NCBI RefSeq assembly: GCF_001884105.1
Contig: NZ_MACI01000057.1
Location: 124,001-188,000 of the forward strand
Direction of reading: 5' to 3'
Source: Bacillus luti
Lineage (GTDB): Bacteria > Bacillota > Bacilli > Bacillales > Bacillaceae_G
Length of the DNA stretch: 64,000 bases
The first letter of the stretch is position 1. Every line of letters starts with the position of its first letter. Of this stretch, positions 44,043-53,764 are shown one piece after another. The notes under the pieces are model-generated. The model made no database searches and had not been told where the DNA came from. It was given only the letters and a program-made list of their open reading frames with translations. The position numbers were made by a program, and so were the translations under genes.

Positions 44043-44070
44043 AAAGCTGCGGTATCCCCGCAGCTTTTTT
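44043..44070 (+). terminator. Rho-independent terminator
   Basis: AAAGCTGCGG/CCGCAGCTTT, 5-base loop, T6, with no gene on the plus strand before it in this gap; it therefore probably ends a short noncoding transcript. Confidence 0.8.
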
Positions 44071-44184
44071 GTATATGTTTTTAATGTATAAAAATGGTAA
44101 TTGAATAATGTAGAGCTCATTGGAATCTAATGAGTAGGTATCTTCATTTATGAAATATATGAATCATAGTGAGGAGAAATAAAA

Positions 44185-46086
44185 ATGAATACGATGACTT
44201 TTGAAAAGTTACAATATAACGAATTAAAAGAAATAGTGAAATCTTATTGTGTAAGTGGATTAGGAAAGGAATTACTAAATAAATTAGAACCGAGTACGAG
44301 TATAAAAATAGTAAAGAATCGATTAAATGAAACAACCGAAGCGCGAGCTATATTAGATGCAGAAGGGCATGTTCCTTTCTTCGGCATTTCAAATATTGCT
44401 AGTACAATTCAAAAATTAGAAAAAGGGATGATTTTAGATCCAGAAGAATTAGTAAGTGTTTCAGACTTTTTACGTGGATGTAGAAAGATTAAAAAGTTTA
44501 TGTTAGATAAAGAATTCTTTGCACCGGTATTAGCTTCTTATGCAAATTCAATGACTGAATATAAAAGTATTGAAGAGGAAATTAACTTTTCAATTAAAGG
44601 AACTAGTATTGATGCAGCTGCTAGTAAAGAGCTAAAACGAATTCGAAATAATATCGATGCTGTAGATGGAAAAATAAAAGAACGTTTAACGAAGTTTTTA
44701 AATAGTAGTGCAAATAAGAAGTATATTCAGGAATTCTTTATTAGTAAAAAGGATGATCGTTATACGATTCCCATTAAATCTACTTATAAAAATCAAGTTG
44801 CGGGAAGTATCGTTGAGGCATCTGCAAAAGGTTCTACTGTATTTATAGAACCGCATACCGTTACAAAGTTAAATGTAGAACTTGCAAGTTTAAAAGCAGA
44901 AGAAGCAATGGAAGAATATCAAATTTTAGCAACTTTATCAGGAATGGTGTTAGAAAACATTTATAGTATAAAAATTAACATGGAGCTAATTAGCCAGTAT
45001 GATATGGTATTTGCGAAAGCGAAATTTAGTAAATCAATCGATGGAATAGAACCGAAGTTAAACGATCATGGGTATATTCATTTAGTGAATTGTAAGCACC
45101 CGCTTTTAACAGGGTCAGTTGTACCGTTAAACTTTGAAATCGGTCAAGAATACCGCAGTTTAATTATTACAGGACCGAATGCGGGTGGAAAAACAATTGT
45201 GTTAAAAACAATTGGATTGTTAACATTAGCGACAATGTCAGGCCTTCACATTGCTGGAGATAAAGAAACGGAAATCGCTATTTTTGAAAATGTATTTGTA
45301 GATATTGGTGATAATCAAAGTATCGAAAATGCACTAAGTACATTCTCATCTCATATGAAAAATCTATCTGAGATTATGAGAATGTCAAATAATAATACGT
45401 TGCTATTATTTGATGAAATAGGAAGTGGTACAGAACCGAATGAAGGCGCAGCACTTGCAATTTCTATTTTAGAAGAGTTGTACCTTGCGGGATGTATTAC
45501 AGTTGCGAGTACGCATTACGGAGAAATTAAACGATTCTCAGAAATGCATGATGACTTTATGAATGCAGCGATGCAATTCAATAGTGAAACGTTAGAGCCG
45601 CTTTATAAATTAGTAATCGGTAAATCAGGGGAAAGTAATGCACTTTGGATTGCAAATAAAATGAACGTAAAAGAGCATGTACTGAAAAGAGCAAAAGAGT
45701 ATATGGGAAATAAAGAGTACGCTTTAGAAAAAGTGAATGAAAGTAAAATTAGAAAACCGAAATTTGTGCAGGAAAAAAGGGGAAAACATTATGAGTACAA
45801 AATTGGTGACCGTGTAAATTTATTGGATCATGATGATTTTGGTATTATTTATAAAGAAATAGATAACTTCTATAACGTCGTTGTATATTATAACGGTGAA
45901 TTCGTTGAAGTAAATGTAAAACGTATTACATTAGAGGTAGCAGCGAAGGAATTATACCCAGAGGGATACGATTTAAATACACTATTTGTTAATTATAAAG
46001 AGCGAAAAATGCAACACGACATTGAGCGTGGATCGAAAAAAGCGCTTCGTAAAATTCAAAAAGAAATAAAAAAGAATAGAGGATAA
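44185..46086 (+). CDS. MutS2-like ATPase lacking the Smr nuclease domain
   Basis: A 633-residue MutS2 paralogue. The MutS core is clear: lever/clamp helices (about 1-300), Walker A GPNAGGKT (330-337), Walker B LLLFDEIGSGTEP, and signature ASTHYGEIK. Standard MutS2 is about 785 residues with a C-terminal Smr endonuclease; here the protein ends in a basic tail (KALRKIQKEIKKNRG) after a small KOW-like segment (YEYKIGDRVNLLDHDDFGII), and Smr is absent. It may act on recombination or on collided ribosomes without cutting. A GNAT gene follows 6 bases later. Confidence 0.88.
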   Translation: MNTMTFEKLQYNELKEIVKSYCVSGLGKELLNKLEPSTSIKIVKNRLNETTEARAILDAEGHVPFFGISNIASTIQKLEKGMILDPEELVSVSDFLRGCRKIKKFMLDKEFFAPVLASYANSMTEYKSIEEEINFSIKGTSIDAAASKELKRIRNNIDAVDGKIKERLTKFLNSSANKKYIQEFFISKKDDRYTIPIKSTYKNQVAGSIVEASAKGSTVFIEPHTVTKLNVELASLKAEEAMEEYQILATLSGMVLENIYSIKINMELISQYDMVFAKAKFSKSIDGIEPKLNDHGYIHLVNCKHPLLTGSVVPLNFEIGQEYRSLIITGPNAGGKTIVLKTIGLLTLATMSGLHIAGDKETEIAIFENVFVDIGDNQSIENALSTFSSHMKNLSEIMRMSNNNTLLLFDEIGSGTEPNEGAALAISILEELYLAGCITVASTHYGEIKRFSEMHDDFMNAAMQFNSETLEPLYKLVIGKSGESNALWIANKMNVKEHVLKRAKEYMGNKEYALEKVNESKIRKPKFVQEKRGKHYEYKIGDRVNLLDHDDFGIIYKEIDNFYNVVVYYNGEFVEVNVKRITLEVAAKELYPEGYDLNTLFVNYKERKMQHDIERGSKKALRKIQKEIKKNRG

Positions 46087-46092
46087 ATTAAA

Positions 46093-46617
46093 ATGGTAAC
46101 GATTAGACAAGAGCAAAAAAATGATTATAGAAAAATAGAAGAAGTTGTAAAAGAAGCATTTTTAAATGAAGAATTTAGCGATAAAACGGAACATGAACTT
46201 GTAAAGCGTATTAGAGAATGTGACGCGTTTGTTCCAGCGTTATCTATTGTTGCGGTAGATGAGGAAATAGTTGGTCACATTATGTTATCTAAAATTACGA
46301 TAGAAAAGGATGGAGCTTCTGTAGATTCATTAGCGCTTGCACCAGTATCAGTTGCTACGGGCCATCAGAAAAAAGGAATTGGTGTAAAGCTTATTGTAGC
46401 TGCTTTAGAAAAGGCGAAAAAACTTGGATACGGGTCAGTTGTAGTATTAGGACATCCAGAATACTATCCGAAATTTGGTTTTAAGAAAGCAAGTGAGTGG
46501 AATATAAAAGCGCCATTTGAAGTACCAGATGAAGTGTTTATGATGATGGAATTAAGGGAGAATGCTCTTGAAGGTGTAGAAGGGATTGTACAATACTCGA
46601 GTGCCTTTTCTGAATAA
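46093..46617 (+). CDS. GNAT acetyltransferase, YhbS-like
   Basis: A 174-residue GNAT: TIRQEQKNDYRKIEEVVKEAF opening, motif A LAPVSVATGHQKKGIGVKLIVAALEKAK and VLGHPEYYPKFGFKKAS, a pattern of the YhbS group. Only 6 bases from the MutS2-like gene, so in the same operon. Substrate unknown. Confidence 0.86.
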   Translation: MVTIRQEQKNDYRKIEEVVKEAFLNEEFSDKTEHELVKRIRECDAFVPALSIVAVDEEIVGHIMLSKITIEKDGASVDSLALAPVSVATGHQKKGIGVKLIVAALEKAKKLGYGSVVVLGHPEYYPKFGFKKASEWNIKAPFEVPDEVFMMMELRENALEGVEGIVQYSSAFSE

Positions 46618-46645
46618 AAGTACCGAGTAAGAAATGTAATCATAC

Positions 46646-46692
46646 AAAACGCTATCTTTTTGTTGAAATGTACAGAAAGGTAGTGTTTTTTA
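46646..46692 (+). terminator. Rho-independent terminator
   Basis: AAAACGCTATCTTTTTGT pairs with ACAGAAAGGTAGTGTTTT (G-U pairs) and a T-run follows. Confidence 0.75.
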
Positions 46693-46777
46693 TTAAGCAG
46701 ATTTACTTACATATATTTTGCTCAATGAATAATTAAGATGGTAAAATTGATATAGAAATGTAAAGGGAGCGAAGAGA

Positions 46778-47488
46778 ATGAATAAGCGAGAAACAGATAG
46801 CAATGAGAATGTAGTTACGTTATATGTTACAAGACATGGTAAAACAATATTAAATACGAATCATCGCGCGCAAGGTTGGGCAGATTCTCCGTTAGTAGAA
46901 AAAGGTGTGGAAGTAGCCACAAATTTAGGAACGGGATTAAAAGACATTCATTTTACGAATGCGTATAGTAGTGATAGCGGCCGTGCGATTGAAACTGCTA
47001 ATTTAGTATTAAAATATAGTGAGCAATCAAAATTGAAACTTGAGCAAAGAAAAGATTTACGAGAATTGAATTTCGGTATTTTTGAAGGTGAAAAACTTGA
47101 AAATATGTGGGATGTGGTTGGAAAAGCTGCAGGCGTTGCATCACCAGAAGAACTTATGAAGTTTTCTATTCAAGAAGTGATTGACCTTATTAGAGCAGCA
47201 GATCCTACGAAACAGGCGGAAGATTGGGAATTATTTTCTACTCGTATAAAAGCAGAGATTGATAAAATTAGTGAAGAAGCTGCTAGACATGGAGGTGGCA
47301 ACGTTTTAGTTGTCGTTCATGGGCTTTTGATAACTGCGTTAATAGAAATGATAGACAGTAGTAAAACAAAACTTGGAGTAGAAAATGCTAGTGTGACGAA
47401 GATTGTATATCAAGATGGAACATATACAGTCGAGTCGGTTGGAGATATGAGTCATGTTGCAAAAGGGAAAGCGAGTGTGGAAATATAA
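46778..47488 (+). CDS. Histidine phosphatase (phosphoglycerate mutase-like)
   Basis: A 236-residue histidine-phosphatase superfamily protein. Catalytic TRHGKTILN (His about 20), GRAIETANL, the acid ELNFGIFEG and the second His in VVVHGLLITAL are present. Members dephosphorylate small phosphosugars or nucleotides; the substrate is not clear. AGGGAGCGAAG before the ATG. Confidence 0.86.
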   Translation: MNKRETDSNENVVTLYVTRHGKTILNTNHRAQGWADSPLVEKGVEVATNLGTGLKDIHFTNAYSSDSGRAIETANLVLKYSEQSKLKLEQRKDLRELNFGIFEGEKLENMWDVVGKAAGVASPEELMKFSIQEVIDLIRAADPTKQAEDWELFSTRIKAEIDKISEEAARHGGGNVLVVVHGLLITALIEMIDSSKTKLGVENASVTKIVYQDGTYTVESVGDMSHVAKGKASVEI

Positions 47489-47508
47489 AAAATCACATAT
47501 AGAAATAA

Positions 47509-47548
47509 GAAAAGGAAGGTAGAGAAATCTAGCTTCCTTTTCATTTTT
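47509..47548 (+). terminator. Rho-independent terminator
   Basis: AAAAGGAAG/CTTCCTTTT stem with 14-base loop and T-rich tail. Confidence 0.8.
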
Positions 47549-47745
47549 TAGTATATTATTTATTGGTTTGAATCTGAATTTTCTGCTAAAAATGCACCGT
47601 GAAAATTATTGTGATGGTATAGTTAGAAAGTAGGAATAACAAATTGTTTTGCAGCTTATTGGAGGCATGTTAGTCTAGTCTTACATTTCATCTCGAAATT
47701 TAAGTAAGTTTACGAGAAATAAAACAAAATAAGGAACGTGTGAAT

Positions 47746-48444
47746 ATGGATCGAATATATTTTGTGGACAACCCGTGGCCTAACGGTCATCGAATTGTTA
47801 ATTTTAAGTGGAGTGCACATTTTAAATATGCAAAGGAAGACGAGTTAAATGGTATGGCGGGTTTGTATTTTGATTTGCATTTAGAGACCGCGGATTATGA
47901 TGAGGAAGATTTGGATGAAGAAGATGAAGAGGATGAGGAAGAAGATGAAGATGATTGGCACGCTAAGATTGTATGGAACAATTTCCATAGCTGTACTTTG
48001 TCATCAGAGGAATGGGATTTTAAAGGGTTTCGTGTAGGAAGTGATGAGGCGCCTTTTAATTTGGATACGCTAAATGGGAAGAAATTTGCAATTGATTTTT
48101 TATCCGAAGATGAGCAGAAGGACTTAGATTTAGAGTTAACTGCATTTGATGTTTATTTACTTGGACATGATGCGTCAGCCTTTCATAATATTAAGTTTAC
48201 TAGATTAGAAGGGCAGACATATCAAATTGAATGGAAAGGGAAATTGGCACTTGCGTATATTGGTGATTATGAATTTAAATATGATTTTCATACACTAATT
48301 TCCTCAACATCATTTAGTGGAATTAATATTCCTAATGATATAGATGATCATGAGGCATATGTTTTGCTAAAAAGATTTGTTAGTAATCCAGTATTGTTTG
48401 AATTGCAACGTGATAATGGGGATAGACGATTTGTATTTAAATAA
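47746..48444 (+). CDS. Hypothetical acidic protein
   Basis: A 232-residue soluble protein with an extreme acidic run of Asp/Glu (about residues 48-68) splitting two beta-rich halves. No family recognised; the strands and aromatic pattern (WPNGHRIVNFKWSAHFKY, WNNFHSCTLSSEEWDFKGF) suggest an immunity- or sandwich-like fold only vaguely. ATG 47746 is 9 bases from AAGGAA; the GTG at 47740 is too close. Confidence 0.65.
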   Translation: MDRIYFVDNPWPNGHRIVNFKWSAHFKYAKEDELNGMAGLYFDLHLETADYDEEDLDEEDEEDEEEDEDDWHAKIVWNNFHSCTLSSEEWDFKGFRVGSDEAPFNLDTLNGKKFAIDFLSEDEQKDLDLELTAFDVYLLGHDASAFHNIKFTRLEGQTYQIEWKGKLALAYIGDYEFKYDFHTLISSTSFSGINIPNDIDDHEAYVLLKRFVSNPVLFELQRDNGDRRFVFK

Positions 48445-48602
48445 AGGTATATTGTGCTTTCGCGAAATATATGAGTAAATACTGTATTCGACATAACTAA
48501 TAACTTAAGTGTCGGAAAATTCAAAGAAAATGATACATAGTATGTAATTTATGTTCAGTTCTAAGAAGAAGAGAATATTAACAAGTATATGGAGAAGTGA
48601 TT

Positions 48603-48860
48603 ATGTTGATTAAATTCGTTCATTTGTTATTTGGAAAGCCGTGTGAAAAAGGTGATTCGTTTCAAACTAAGTTTCCACATTTTATTTATTGGAGTGCAGT
48701 TATATTTTATTTTTTTGGAATGCTATTATTTGGGATTCTTTCTTTTATTGATACTATATTTATTGGATCGTTGATATCCGGAGGTTTGTTTTTCCCTTTA
48801 ATATTTAGATTCATTTATTTTATAAACTTAAAAATGAGGGGCCTAGAAAGAGAAGTATAG
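48603..48860 (+). CDS. Small two-helix membrane protein
   Basis: An 85-residue protein with two long hydrophobic segments (about 27-47 and 50-75) and a basic C-terminus (LKMRGLEREV). GGAGAAG 6 bases before ATG 48603. No family recognised. Confidence 0.6.
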   Translation: MLIKFVHLLFGKPCEKGDSFQTKFPHFIYWSAVIFYFFGMLLFGILSFIDTIFIGSLISGGLFFPLIFRFIYFINLKMRGLEREV

Positions 48861-48919
48861 ACAGAAAAAATATAAATAACGGGTAATGGAAAGAAGCGAA
48901 ATTGAACATTAATAACATT

Positions 48920-48960
48920 AAAAAGGAAGCAAAGAAATACATTCTAGCTTCCTTTTTTAA
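48920..48960. terminator. Bidirectional terminator
   Basis: AAAAGGAAGC/GCTTCCTTTTTT with a 16-base loop between convergent genes. Confidence 0.82.
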
Positions 48961-48969
48961 TTGGAACGA

Positions 48970-49935
48970 TTATGGGATTAATAAAATCTTCCCAGTACTT
49001 TTACGGCTTTCTAATAATTCATGAGCACGGGCACCGTCTTGTAAAGAGAATGTAGTAGGGCTCGCAATGTTTAATTTTCCACTAGCGATCCAATCAAATA
49101 ATTGAGTAGAGCGCTGCTTACGTTCTTCAAAAGTAGTAAGTACGTTCCAAAGGTCTCCGCCAGTTAAAGTTTTTGAAGTATCCATAAGCATACGCGGATC
49201 TACAGGCGCAGGATTACCACCAGCCATTCCGTAAAATACGACAGTACCACCAATTTTAGTAGCGTTAAAACTTTCCTCAAGTGTAGAGCCTACTGATTCA
49301 TATACAACATTTACTCCAGTACCATTTGTTATTTCAAGTACTTTCGTAGGCCATGCTTCCGTATATAAAAATACGTGATCAGCACCAGCTGAAGTGGCTA
49401 CGCTTGTTTTTTCGTTTGATGATGTAAGGCCGATTACTGTTCCACCCAGTAGTTTAATCATTTGAATAAGAAGCTGCCCAACACCACCAGCTGCGGCGTG
49501 TACTAAAGCGACATCACCTTGTTTTATTTGATAGCTATCTTTCGTTAAATAATGTGCTGTTAGACCTTGTAATAAGACAGAAGCGGCTGTTTCAAAAGAA
49601 ATAGAATCTGGAAGTGGGATTGCTTTTTCTGATGGAACAGCAACTAATTCTGCATTTGCAAATGGAACGTCAGCAAATGCAATACGGTCTCCAGCATTGA
49701 TAGTGGTAACGTTAGCTCCTATTTTTTCAACAATACCAGCGCCTTCATAACCTAATATATAAGGCGGATTGCCAGCGAGATGATAATCACCGCGGCGTCT
49801 ATAAATATCGGCGAAATTTAAACCGATTGCTTTTGTGCGGACAAGAATTTCATTTGGACTTATGATTGGATCATGTATTTCTTTATATTGTAGTACATCT
49901 GGATTACCGAACTGTTCGAAACAAAGTGCTTTCAT
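48970..49935 (-). CDS. Quinone oxidoreductase (zeta-crystallin type)
   Basis: A 321-residue zinc-free MDR: MKALCFEQFGNPDVLQYKEI start, YEGAGIVEKIG, and the cofactor loop LVHAAAGGVGQLLIQMIKLLG (about 142-162). NADPH:quinone reductases of this type reduce quinones or enones. GGAGGT lies 7 bases before ATG 49935. Divergent from a LysR gene 123 bases away, which is its likely regulator. Confidence 0.88.
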   Translation of the reverse strand: MKALCFEQFGNPDVLQYKEIHDPIISPNEILVRTKAIGLNFADIYRRRGDYHLAGNPPYILGYEGAGIVEKIGANVTTINAGDRIAFADVPFANAELVAVPSEKAIPLPDSISFETAASVLLQGLTAHYLTKDSYQIKQGDVALVHAAAGGVGQLLIQMIKLLGGTVIGLTSSNEKTSVATSAGADHVFLYTEAWPTKVLEITNGTGVNVVYESVGSTLEESFNATKIGGTVVFYGMAGGNPAPVDPRMLMDTSKTLTGGDLWNVLTTFEERKQRSTQLFDWIASGKLNIASPTTFSLQDGARAHELLESRKSTGKILLIP

Positions 49936-50058
49936 ATGGAATACCTCCATTTATATTGTTTGTCGATGCTCTTTATCATACAATATAAATAATAATAGAA
50001 AAAGATGATTATTCCGATGGAATCAATCGAAAATATCGATTGAAAAGAGGGACGATAA

Positions 50059-50952
50059 ATGGAGATAAAACAATTAATTACATTTAAAGTAGCTGCGGAC
50101 ACTTTGAACTTTACACAAACTGCGAAGAAATTAAACTTTGCTCAATCGAGCGTAACAGCGCAAATTAAAACATTAGAAGCTGAGCTAGGTACGCCGCTAT
50201 TTGAAAGATTAGGAAAACGTCTTTTCTTAACTGAAGCGGGCAGGAAGTTTCAATTATATGCTGATAAGATGATTGCACTTAGTAATGAAGCGAAAATGGC
50301 TGTGAAAGATGATGAAGAAATAGCAGGTACGTTAATAATTGGTGCGCAAGAAAGTCAGTGTACGTACAGGCTTCCTTCCATATTAAAGAGGTTTAAGACA
50401 CAGTTTCCTCAAATAAAGCTTATATTTAAACCAGCACAGTCCAATAAAGATGCGAAGGAACAATTGATGGAGGGGAAAGTAGATCTTGCATTTATTTTGG
50501 ACGAATGTAAAACGGAAGATGTTTTACATGTGGAGCCGCTTATGAAAGAAGAATTAAAAGTAGTAGCTGCTCCAGGGCATCGTTTACTCGAGCAAACTTC
50601 CGTTTCTATAAAAGATTTAGAGAAGGAAACACTCTTGTTAACAGAACTAGGGTGCTCATATCGGACTTTATTTGAAGAGCTATTTCGTACAGAAGAAGTG
50701 TATCCGGCAAATAAGATTGAGTTTGTTAGTGTCGAGGCAATTAAACAATGTGTCATTGCGGATTTAGGTATAGCAGTTTTGCCAGCAATAGTAGTAGAAA
50801 AAGATATACGAGAGGGAGCGATAAAAGAGTTACATCTAGAAAATACTATCAATCCAATTTTTACACAAATTGCTTGGCATAAAGATAAATGGATGACAGC
50901 GCCGTTGCAACAATTTATTGATGTAACGAGGGAGTTTTTTACAACGGATTAA
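50059..50952 (+). CDS. LysR-family transcriptional regulator
   Basis: A 297-residue LysR protein: HTH FKVAADTLNFTQTAKKLNFAQSSVTAQIKTLEAELGTPLFER and effector domain from about residue 90 with ESQCTYRLPSIL. Divergent from the quinone oxidoreductase. The intergenic TTCCGATGGAATCAATCGAAAATATCGATTG (in two pieces) contains ATCGA repeats that may be its binding site. Confidence 0.9.
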   Translation: MEIKQLITFKVAADTLNFTQTAKKLNFAQSSVTAQIKTLEAELGTPLFERLGKRLFLTEAGRKFQLYADKMIALSNEAKMAVKDDEEIAGTLIIGAQESQCTYRLPSILKRFKTQFPQIKLIFKPAQSNKDAKEQLMEGKVDLAFILDECKTEDVLHVEPLMKEELKVVAAPGHRLLEQTSVSIKDLEKETLLLTELGCSYRTLFEELFRTEEVYPANKIEFVSVEAIKQCVIADLGIAVLPAIVVEKDIREGAIKELHLENTINPIFTQIAWHKDKWMTAPLQQFIDVTREFFTTD

Positions 50953-51000
50953 GTGGAGAAATATTTATTTTATATAAAAGAAAAAATGGCAATTTTGTAT

Positions 51001-51041
51001 AAAGAACCGATGCTTGAATGAAACAAGTATCGGTTCTTTTA
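51001..51041 (+). terminator. Rho-independent terminator
   Basis: AAAGAACCGAT(G)CTTG pairs with CAAGTATCGGTTCTTT, followed by T-rich DNA. The remaining bases to 51254 hold the promoter of the next gene and nothing else recognised. Confidence 0.85.
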
Positions 51042-51254
51042 TGTTTTAAATAAAGAATGCTATAAAATGTGTATTTCTCAACTTTTTTTCTTATACGGAT
51101 AAGTAAATTTCTTCGTATATTCCAATAATCGTAAGGGAATTTACAACGTTTATTCGTTTCTGTAAGATGCCTCTAGGAAGCATGAAAGGAGGGGCGTACA
51201 TAGGTGATAACTTGTCTTTATTATACGTACTTATTTTGAGGGAGGAGATTGAGA

Positions 51255-51767
51255 ATGTTTAAAAAGTTAATGAAAGTGTGTGTGTTAAGTGTAGCGAGTG
51301 TAGGAGTATTATTTAGTTTCCAAGGAAGTACATTTGCAGCTACTGATTTAAGTAGTTATTATGACGGGAAAAATCCAGCAACAACGAAAGTATACGGAGG
51401 TAGTACAACATGTGATGCAGATGGATTTAATGCAAAATCTACAGCAGTATACGAAGGTAGTAAAAAGGTTGGGACAGTGTATTTACGTTACAGTAATAAA
51501 TGTCATGCTGCATGGGCTAAGTTGGTGTTAGATCAACCAGCACCAGCTGTTTCGGGAGGGGTGTATGCGTACGCTGTTGTGAATAAATACAAAAATGGTG
51601 TATTCCAAAAATCAGTTACTTCTAATCAGGGGAACGGCACAATAAAAACAGGTCAAACGAGCACGTATACAGGAATGGTATTTGATTTAACTGCAGATTT
51701 CGGATACACAGCAGATGCTGAAGCAGTTACGTTTAATAACGGTTACGGGAAAACAGGACGCTATTAA
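51255..51767 (+). CDS. Secreted DUF2690 (YjfA-like) protein, copy 1
   Basis: A 170-residue secreted protein: signal peptide cleaved near TFAA (residue 28), then a beta-rich domain with TCDADGFNAKSTAVY, VYLRYSNKCHAAWAKL and STYTGMVFDL, the DUF2690 pattern seen in B. subtilis YjfA. Two Cys likely form a disulfide. GGAGGAG is 7 bases before ATG 51255. Paralogue follows in tandem 16 bases later. Confidence 0.8.
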   Translation: MFKKLMKVCVLSVASVGVLFSFQGSTFAATDLSSYYDGKNPATTKVYGGSTTCDADGFNAKSTAVYEGSKKVGTVYLRYSNKCHAAWAKLVLDQPAPAVSGGVYAYAVVNKYKNGVFQKSVTSNQGNGTIKTGQTSTYTGMVFDLTADFGYTADAEAVTFNNGYGKTGRY

Positions 51768-51783
51768 AAAGGAGCGAAGTGCT

Positions 51784-52260
51784 ATGAAGCTTTTAATAAA
51801 GGTAAGTGCATGTTTATTGCTATCTTTACTCGTTGTAACTAGTATGTTTAGCACAACTAATAGAGATAAAGCGTATGCGGAAGACCATTCGTATGATGGG
51901 AAAAGTCCGTATTACAATAGTTGTGATCAATCAGCAGTAACGAAAGAGAAGAAATGGATTGATTCAAATTCTTATGTAGAATTAAAATTTAGCACGACGT
52001 GTAAGACAGCATGGGCAAAAGTTACTGTAACTCGCCCAGCAGTTTACAATATTGAAGCTGATGCAAGAATCGTAAGAAAAACAGATGGAAAGGCATATAC
52101 TTGCGGAAGTGCTGGAGGAAACGGTGTTGTGAACAAAGGGCAAACATCATGCTATACGCCAATGGTATATGATTTAGATCCAAGAAAGGCGCAAGCGCAG
52201 GGGAAACATGCCATTCCGAATAGTGATGCATATAATTATGCTGAGACGATCTGGTATTGA
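51784..52260 (+). CDS. Secreted DUF2690 (YjfA-like) protein, copy 2
   Basis: A 158-residue paralogue of the previous gene: signal peptide to about KAYA (residue 34), YDGKSPYYNSCDQSAVT, VELKFSTTCKTAWAKVTV and TSCYTPMVYDL. It has four Cys rather than two. AAAAAGGAG before ATG 51784. The overall identity to copy 1 is modest, so the duplication is old. Function unknown. Confidence 0.8.
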   Translation: MKLLIKVSACLLLSLLVVTSMFSTTNRDKAYAEDHSYDGKSPYYNSCDQSAVTKEKKWIDSNSYVELKFSTTCKTAWAKVTVTRPAVYNIEADARIVRKTDGKAYTCGSAGGNGVVNKGQTSCYTPMVYDLDPRKAQAQGKHAIPNSDAYNYAETIWY

Positions 52261-52373
52261 TGATATTATAAAAATTTTAAGATAGCATGTTTCATGAGCA
52301 TGTTTTGATTGGTTTTCAAAACATGCTCAATCTATATTTATACTAATCTTTTCGATAATTTGTGACTATAGAA

Positions 52374-52862
52374 TTAACTAAGATCTGTGTCAGGGGGAGT
52401 ATATCCAAGGTGACGAGCCATTGATACAATTTGTCCTTTATGATGAAACTCATGTGTCTCCGTATGAGTTAAAAGCCATAGCGGGGTTGTGCTCCAAGGT
52501 TCTTTTTGCCACTTCACTTCATTTGCTATATTTTCGAGCCACCGGTCGTTATATTCATCTAAGAAACGTTGTACAACCTCATCTACTAACTTAAATCTAG
52601 CACGGACTTTCGCAACATCTGCATGTTCAATTTCATAATCACTAGCGAATGAAAAATCTGCTCGCTTTTGTTTAAATGCGAATGATCCAAGCCAGTATCG
52701 ATAGCAATCGGCTACATGAATATGCGTCTTTATAATGCTACCGTTCCCGAAATTAGGAACAGCGCTATGTAATTTTTCTAGCGGGATTTCCTCCAAAAAT
52801 GTAAATAGAGTTTCTCTTGTAGAGCTAATAAGATTATATTGTTGTTTTAAAACATGTAACAT
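52374..52862 (-). CDS. DinB-family protein
   Basis: A 162-residue DinB-like four-helix protein. Potential metal His: THIHVADCYRYWLG, and LTHTETHEFHHKGQIVSMARHLGYTPPDTDL, the classic C-terminal DinB segment. Function unknown, possibly thiol-dependent. Confidence 0.82.
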   Translation of the reverse strand: MLHVLKQQYNLISSTRETLFTFLEEIPLEKLHSAVPNFGNGSIIKTHIHVADCYRYWLGSFAFKQKRADFSFASDYEIEHADVAKVRARFKLVDEVVQRFLDEYNDRWLENIANEVKWQKEPWSTTPLWLLTHTETHEFHHKGQIVSMARHLGYTPPDTDLS

Positions 52863-53067
52863 GAAATTAACACTCCTCTTTTACTTACTAAACTATTTGT
52901 GTAGTAAGTAATTCTATATTTACGAGGATGGAACCTTTTTATTATTTTTAGTAAGCATATTAGATGTTTTTCTTAATCGTTTCTGATAGATTAAACAAGG
53001 TGAAACTTTAATAAGTTGAACATTCTTAGTTCATAATAAATTGTACATCAAGAAGGAGAACGATAAA

Positions 53068-53523
53068 ATGAATAGACTAGTTGGTTTAAAACAATTTGAA
53101 ATAACGCGCGGTGCATTACTTAAATTTATGGGAACATTAGATGATAAAACTGTAGATACGCAGCCAGAGGGCTTTAACAATACAATTCGCTGGCATATTG
53201 GTCACGTGTTAACAGCAGCAGAAGTTTTCATGTTTGGAAAAGAATTCAAACAATTACCAACTGAATATCCAGGTATGTTTGGATATGGATCAAGACCATC
53301 TAAATGGGAAAAAGAAGGGCCATCACTAGAAGTATTAACGGCTCAATTAAAAGAACAAGCTAAACGTATTAACGAAATTCCAGCAGAAGCATTTGAAAAT
53401 AAACTTCCAGAGCCATTCCTAGGGTTGGAAACAGTAGGGGAACTTTACGGCATGATGCTTTATCATGAAGCGGATCATATTGGTCAAATGAAAGCGATGG
53501 AACGTATTATTAAGGCTCTTTAG
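53068..53523 (+). CDS. DinB-family protein
   Basis: A 151-residue DinB-like protein with TIRWHIGHVLTAAEVFMFG and MMLYHEADHIGQMKAMER as the metal-site helices. GAAGGAGAACG lies before ATG 53068; the longer frame lacks an RBS. Divergent from the previous DinB gene; the two are distant paralogues. Confidence 0.84.
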   Translation: MNRLVGLKQFEITRGALLKFMGTLDDKTVDTQPEGFNNTIRWHIGHVLTAAEVFMFGKEFKQLPTEYPGMFGYGSRPSKWEKEGPSLEVLTAQLKEQAKRINEIPAEAFENKLPEPFLGLETVGELYGMMLYHEADHIGQMKAMERIIKAL

Positions 53524-53546
53524 TTTTGGTAAAGTTTAATTGTATA

Positions 53547-53585
53547 CAAAAAAGGGTAGATAATTTATTATCTACCCTTTTTTTG
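53547..53585 (+). terminator. Rho-independent terminator
   Basis: AAAAAGGGTAGATAA/TTATCTACCCTTTTT with T8. Confidence 0.92.
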
Positions 53586-53764
53586 TCTAACTTCTTAAAG
53601 GATTTAGGGACTATCATCGTAATGCTGATGAAGAAGGGTAGGGAAGAGATCTATTAGGATAAAGAAATATTCTAATTTTTATGGTGTGATTATTAAATGT
53701 GGTATTCCTAAATATGGAATATACGTATAATAAAAGAGAAGAACTAGAAATAGGGGTGAATATT

